A DNA stretch of 40,200 nt, from the IMG/VR virus record IMGVR_UViG_3300023237_000027, positions 1 through 40,200 of that record; one strand, written 5' to 3'. Shown here one piece after another: positions 37,880 to 40,200 of the stretch. The notes beneath the pieces were generated by a model. The model saw only the letters and a program-made list of their open reading frames with translations. It was not told the origin of the DNA and did not search any database. The position numbers were made by a program, and so were the translations under genes. Positions within the stretch are counted from its first letter, which is position 1. Every line of letters begins with the position of its first letter. Source of the DNA: a virus.

Positions 37880-40200
37880 ATGGCTGTTACAAGAATTAAA
37901 GCGAATCAGATTTCTGATTCAGCAGTCGAATCTGCAAAACTTGCAGATTTAGCAATTACCGCAGGAAAATTAGAAAACAACTTAACATATGGTTCGAATC
38001 TAACAGTTACTGGCAACTTAATAGTTAACGGGACCACAACAACAGTTGATTCAACTAACACAACAGTGGCAGATCCAATTCTATTGCTTTCAAAAGGAGC
38101 AACTGGATCAGGCACAGTTGATGCAGGTATCGTTGTTGAAAGGGGAGACGACAACAACGTTGCCATATTATGGGACGAGTCAGCAGACCAGTTTGTCGTA
38201 GCTGTCACAGCAAGTGAAGCAGGTTTAACGGCAGGTAACGTTACACTAACAAGTTACGCAAACTTACAGGCAGGGACACTTACTGCAAGCGCACTTGACG
38301 TAACCGGTACGCTCGATATTGATAACATTCAGATCGACGGTAACACAATGAGTAGTACAGATACAAACGGTGCAATTAACCTAACACCAAACGGCAGTGG
38401 TGAAGTTGTTATTGCAACTGCTACAGTCAGTGACTTGACAGATAACAGAGTTGTTATTGCAGGCACAAGTGGTGCACTTGAAGATGACACAAACTTCACG
38501 TATGATGGCACTAACTTAACAGTCAATAGTGCAGTTGTTACTGATTTGACTGACAATAGAGTTGTTATTGCTGGTACTTCAGGAGCACTTGAAGATAGCG
38601 CAACCTTCACGTATGATGGCACTAACTTAACAGTCAATAGTGCAATTGTTAGTGATTTGACTGACAATAGAGTTGTTATTGCAGGCACAAGTGGTGCATT
38701 GGAAGATGATGCAAACTTTACTTGGGATGGTACAGACTTAAATCTTACTGGTGGCTTGAATGTTACTGGTGATTTAGCAGTTGACAATATTGCAGTTAAT
38801 GGCAATGCTATTACATCAACTGACACAAATGGCAATATTACAATTACACCAGATGGTACAGGTGATTTAGTACTTGACGGATTAAAATTCCCACAAGCAG
38901 ATGGTACAGCAGGATATGTTCTTACAACAGACGGTAGTGCTCAACTAAGTTGGACTGATTCAGCCTCAGTTGTTGTAGATGATACAACACCTCAACTAGG
39001 TGGTTCGTTAGATGTTAATGGACAAGCAATTGTGTCCGTATCAAACGGTGATATTGAACTTACTCCACATGGATCAGGTGAAGTTGTTATTGCAACTGCT
39101 ACAGTCAGTGACTTGACCGATAACCGTGTTGTTATTGCAGGCACAAGTGGTGCACTTGAAGATAGCGCAAACTTCACGTATGATGGCACTAACTTAACAG
39201 TCAATAGTGCAGTTGTTAGTGATTTAACTGACAATAGAGTTGTTATTGCAGGCACTTCAGGAGCACTTGAAGATGACGCAAACTTTACATTCAATGGTAC
39301 TATATTAGCACTAACAGCCGCAATGGATATTACTGGCGACCTAGATGTTGATAACATTAACATTAATGGTAACGCAATCACCAGTACTGACACAAACGGC
39401 ATAATATCAGTTGCTCCAAATGGTACAGGTACAATCGACCTTGGCGGCACATCTACAATTGTTAACGTTAACGGAACAACAGGTTCATCAGGCTCAGGAC
39501 TTGGTGCTTTAGTAGTTGACGGCGGCATGGGTGTTGCTGAAAACTTACATGTTGGCGGAAACGCTGTTATTACTGGTAACTTAACTGTTGAAGGTACTAC
39601 TACAACAGTTGACTCCGTGACAACACAAGTTGTTGATCCAATCTTCCAGATTGGTGGTGCGGCAGGTGGTGCGGCCCTATCAGCAGACGACAACAAAGAT
39701 AGAGGTATGTCTGCCAAGTATCACACAGGCAGTGAAGAAAGGACTGCTTTCTGGGGATTTGACGATTCCACAGGTAACTGGACATTTGTTCCAGTTGCTA
39801 CAATCACAAGTGAAGTTGTGGCAGGAACCAAAGGAACACTTGATGTTGGTAGTATTTTAAATGCTAACCTAACAAACAATCGTGTTGTTATTGCAGGCGC
39901 AAGTGGTGTGTTGGAAGATGACACAAACTTCACGTATGATGGCACTAACTTAACAGTCAATAGTGCAATTGTTAGTGATTTGACTGACAATAGAGTTGTT
40001 ATTGCAGGCACAAGTGGTGCATTGGAAGATGACGCAAACTTTACATTCAATGGTACTATATTAGCATTAACCGCCGCTATGGATATTACTGGTGATCTAG
40101 ATGTTGATAATGTCAATATTAACGGCAATGCTATTACATCAACTGACACAAATGGCAATATTACAATTACACCAGATGGTACAGGTGATTTAGTACTTGA
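37880..40200 (+). CDS. Repeat-rich long tail-fibre protein (partial, C-terminus outside window)
   Basis: ATG 37880 has AGGGAG 9 nt upstream and opens a frame of 773 complete codons that is still open at the window end. The N-terminus is MAVTRIKANQISDSAVESAK. The shaft is built from a 37-residue repeat (consensus VSDLTDNRVVIAGTSGALED followed by DxNFTYDGTNLTVNSAV) and from longer blocks with NGNAITSTDTNG and TPDGTGDLVLDG. Another block has the NGTTTTVDSTNTTV pattern also found at 31616. There are no enzymatic motifs. It is probably the main host-recognition fibre, with the receptor-binding tip beyond the window. Confidence 0.75.
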   Translation, partial: MAVTRIKANQISDSAVESAKLADLAITAGKLENNLTYGSNLTVTGNLIVNGTTTTVDSTNTTVADPILLLSKGATGSGTVDAGIVVERGDDNNVAILWDESADQFVVAVTASEAGLTAGNVTLTSYANLQAGTLTASALDVTGTLDIDNIQIDGNTMSSTDTNGAINLTPNGSGEVVIATATVSDLTDNRVVIAGTSGALEDDTNFTYDGTNLTVNSAVVTDLTDNRVVIAGTSGALEDSATFTYDGTNLTVNSAIVSDLTDNRVVIAGTSGALEDDANFTWDGTDLNLTGGLNVTGDLAVDNIAVNGNAITSTDTNGNITITPDGTGDLVLDGLKFPQADGTAGYVLTTDGSAQLSWTDSASVVVDDTTPQLGGSLDVNGQAIVSVSNGDIELTPHGSGEVVIATATVSDLTDNRVVIAGTSGALEDSANFTYDGTNLTVNSAVVSDLTDNRVVIAGTSGALEDDANFTFNGTILALTAAMDITGDLDVDNININGNAITSTDTNGIISVAPNGTGTIDLGGTSTIVNVNGTTGSSGSGLGALVVDGGMGVAENLHVGGNAVITGNLTVEGTTTTVDSVTTQVVDPIFQIGGAAGGAALSADDNKDRGMSAKYHTGSEERTAFWGFDDSTGNWTFVPVATITSEVVAGTKGTLDVGSILNANLTNNRVVIAGASGVLEDDTNFTYDGTNLTVNSAIVSDLTDNRVVIAGTSGALEDDANFTFNGTILALTAAMDITGDLDVDNVNINGNAITSTDTNGNITITPDGTGDLVL
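38426..40081 (+). repeat. 111-bp in-frame coding repeats in the fibre gene
   Basis: Near-identical units start at 38426, 38537, 38648 (partly diverged), 39104, 39215 (partly diverged), 39860 and 39971 (partly diverged). The spacing within each array is exactly 111 bp (37 codons). They come as a triplet and two pairs, separated by other fibre blocks. Confidence 0.88.
40123..40200 (+). repeat. 78-bp exact copy of 38801-38878
   Basis: The last 78 bases of the window are identical to 38801-38878 (beginning ggcaatgctattacatcaac). The copies are 1322 bp apart and in the same frame. The repeat may continue beyond the window. Confidence 0.9.

Noticed and set aside
38329-39717. Long minus-strand ORFs opposite the fibre repeats
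   Set aside because: They are the mirror of the 111-bp repeats and have no start signals.
38426-40200. CRISPR-like array
   Set aside because: The repeats are 111-bp in-frame coding units with no unique spacers of constant length.

Overview
The window is the structural and recombination core of a T4-type tailed phage (myovirus). The evidence is a set of recognisable T4 homologues: gp6, gp25, gp5, gp53, gp48/54, gp55, gp47, gp46, gp26, a tape measure, gp20, gp68, gp21, gp22 and gp23. AT-rich DNA, gp5 without its lysozyme domain, a short gp23 and fibre proteins made of repeats all suggest a marine phage. The host cannot be named from this window. No tRNA, photosynthesis or integrase gene was seen.

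Layout. Positions 1-14024 (minus strand) form a tightly overlapping baseplate operon: gp48/54-like cap, gp53, a large hub protein, gp5, an unknown protein, gp25, gp6 (split into two ORFs) and a giant gp7-like protein that leaves the window. T4-type late promoter boxes (AATAAATAC) precede the cap gene and gp6. From 14093 (plus strand) come gp55 (late sigma factor), gp47 and gp46 (Mre11/Rad50-like recombination nuclease), each preceded by a sigma70-like promoter. gp46 is fractured into three ORFs: the first half with a 36-residue N-intein, a free-standing Vsr-like homing endonuclease, and a 124-residue C-intein with the second half. The intein sits inside the Walker A motif, so the ATPase can form only after protein trans-splicing. 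A GIY-YIG-type protein and a hairpin-rich non-coding stretch of about 400 nt follow. At 20298-22034 (minus) are a NeuD/PglD-like acyltransferase, a small ORF and hub protein gp26.

From 22080 to the end everything is on the plus strand: tape measure, portal gp20, a small conserved-looking ORF, acidic core protein, protease gp21, scaffold gp22 and capsid gp23. After the gp23 terminator comes a region of nearly 700 nt. It holds a possible frameshifted zinc-knuckle mini-gene, a perfect late promoter, two tandem glutamine-riboswitch aptamers (glnA/Downstream-peptide class) and a 33-codon ORF with a strong ribosome binding site, closed by a terminator. A second late promoter then drives a small structural protein. 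The rest is a DUF115-like gene and a series of repeat-rich fibre or adhesin genes, the last running off the window.

How it fits together: gp47/gp46 process DNA for recombination and replication. gp55 turns on the late promoters in front of the baseplate, hub, head, riboswitch and fibre genes. The most unusual items are the atypically split intein in gp46, the glutamine-sensing RNA placed at the predicted start of a phage late transcript, and the structured RNA candidate at 19890-20297.
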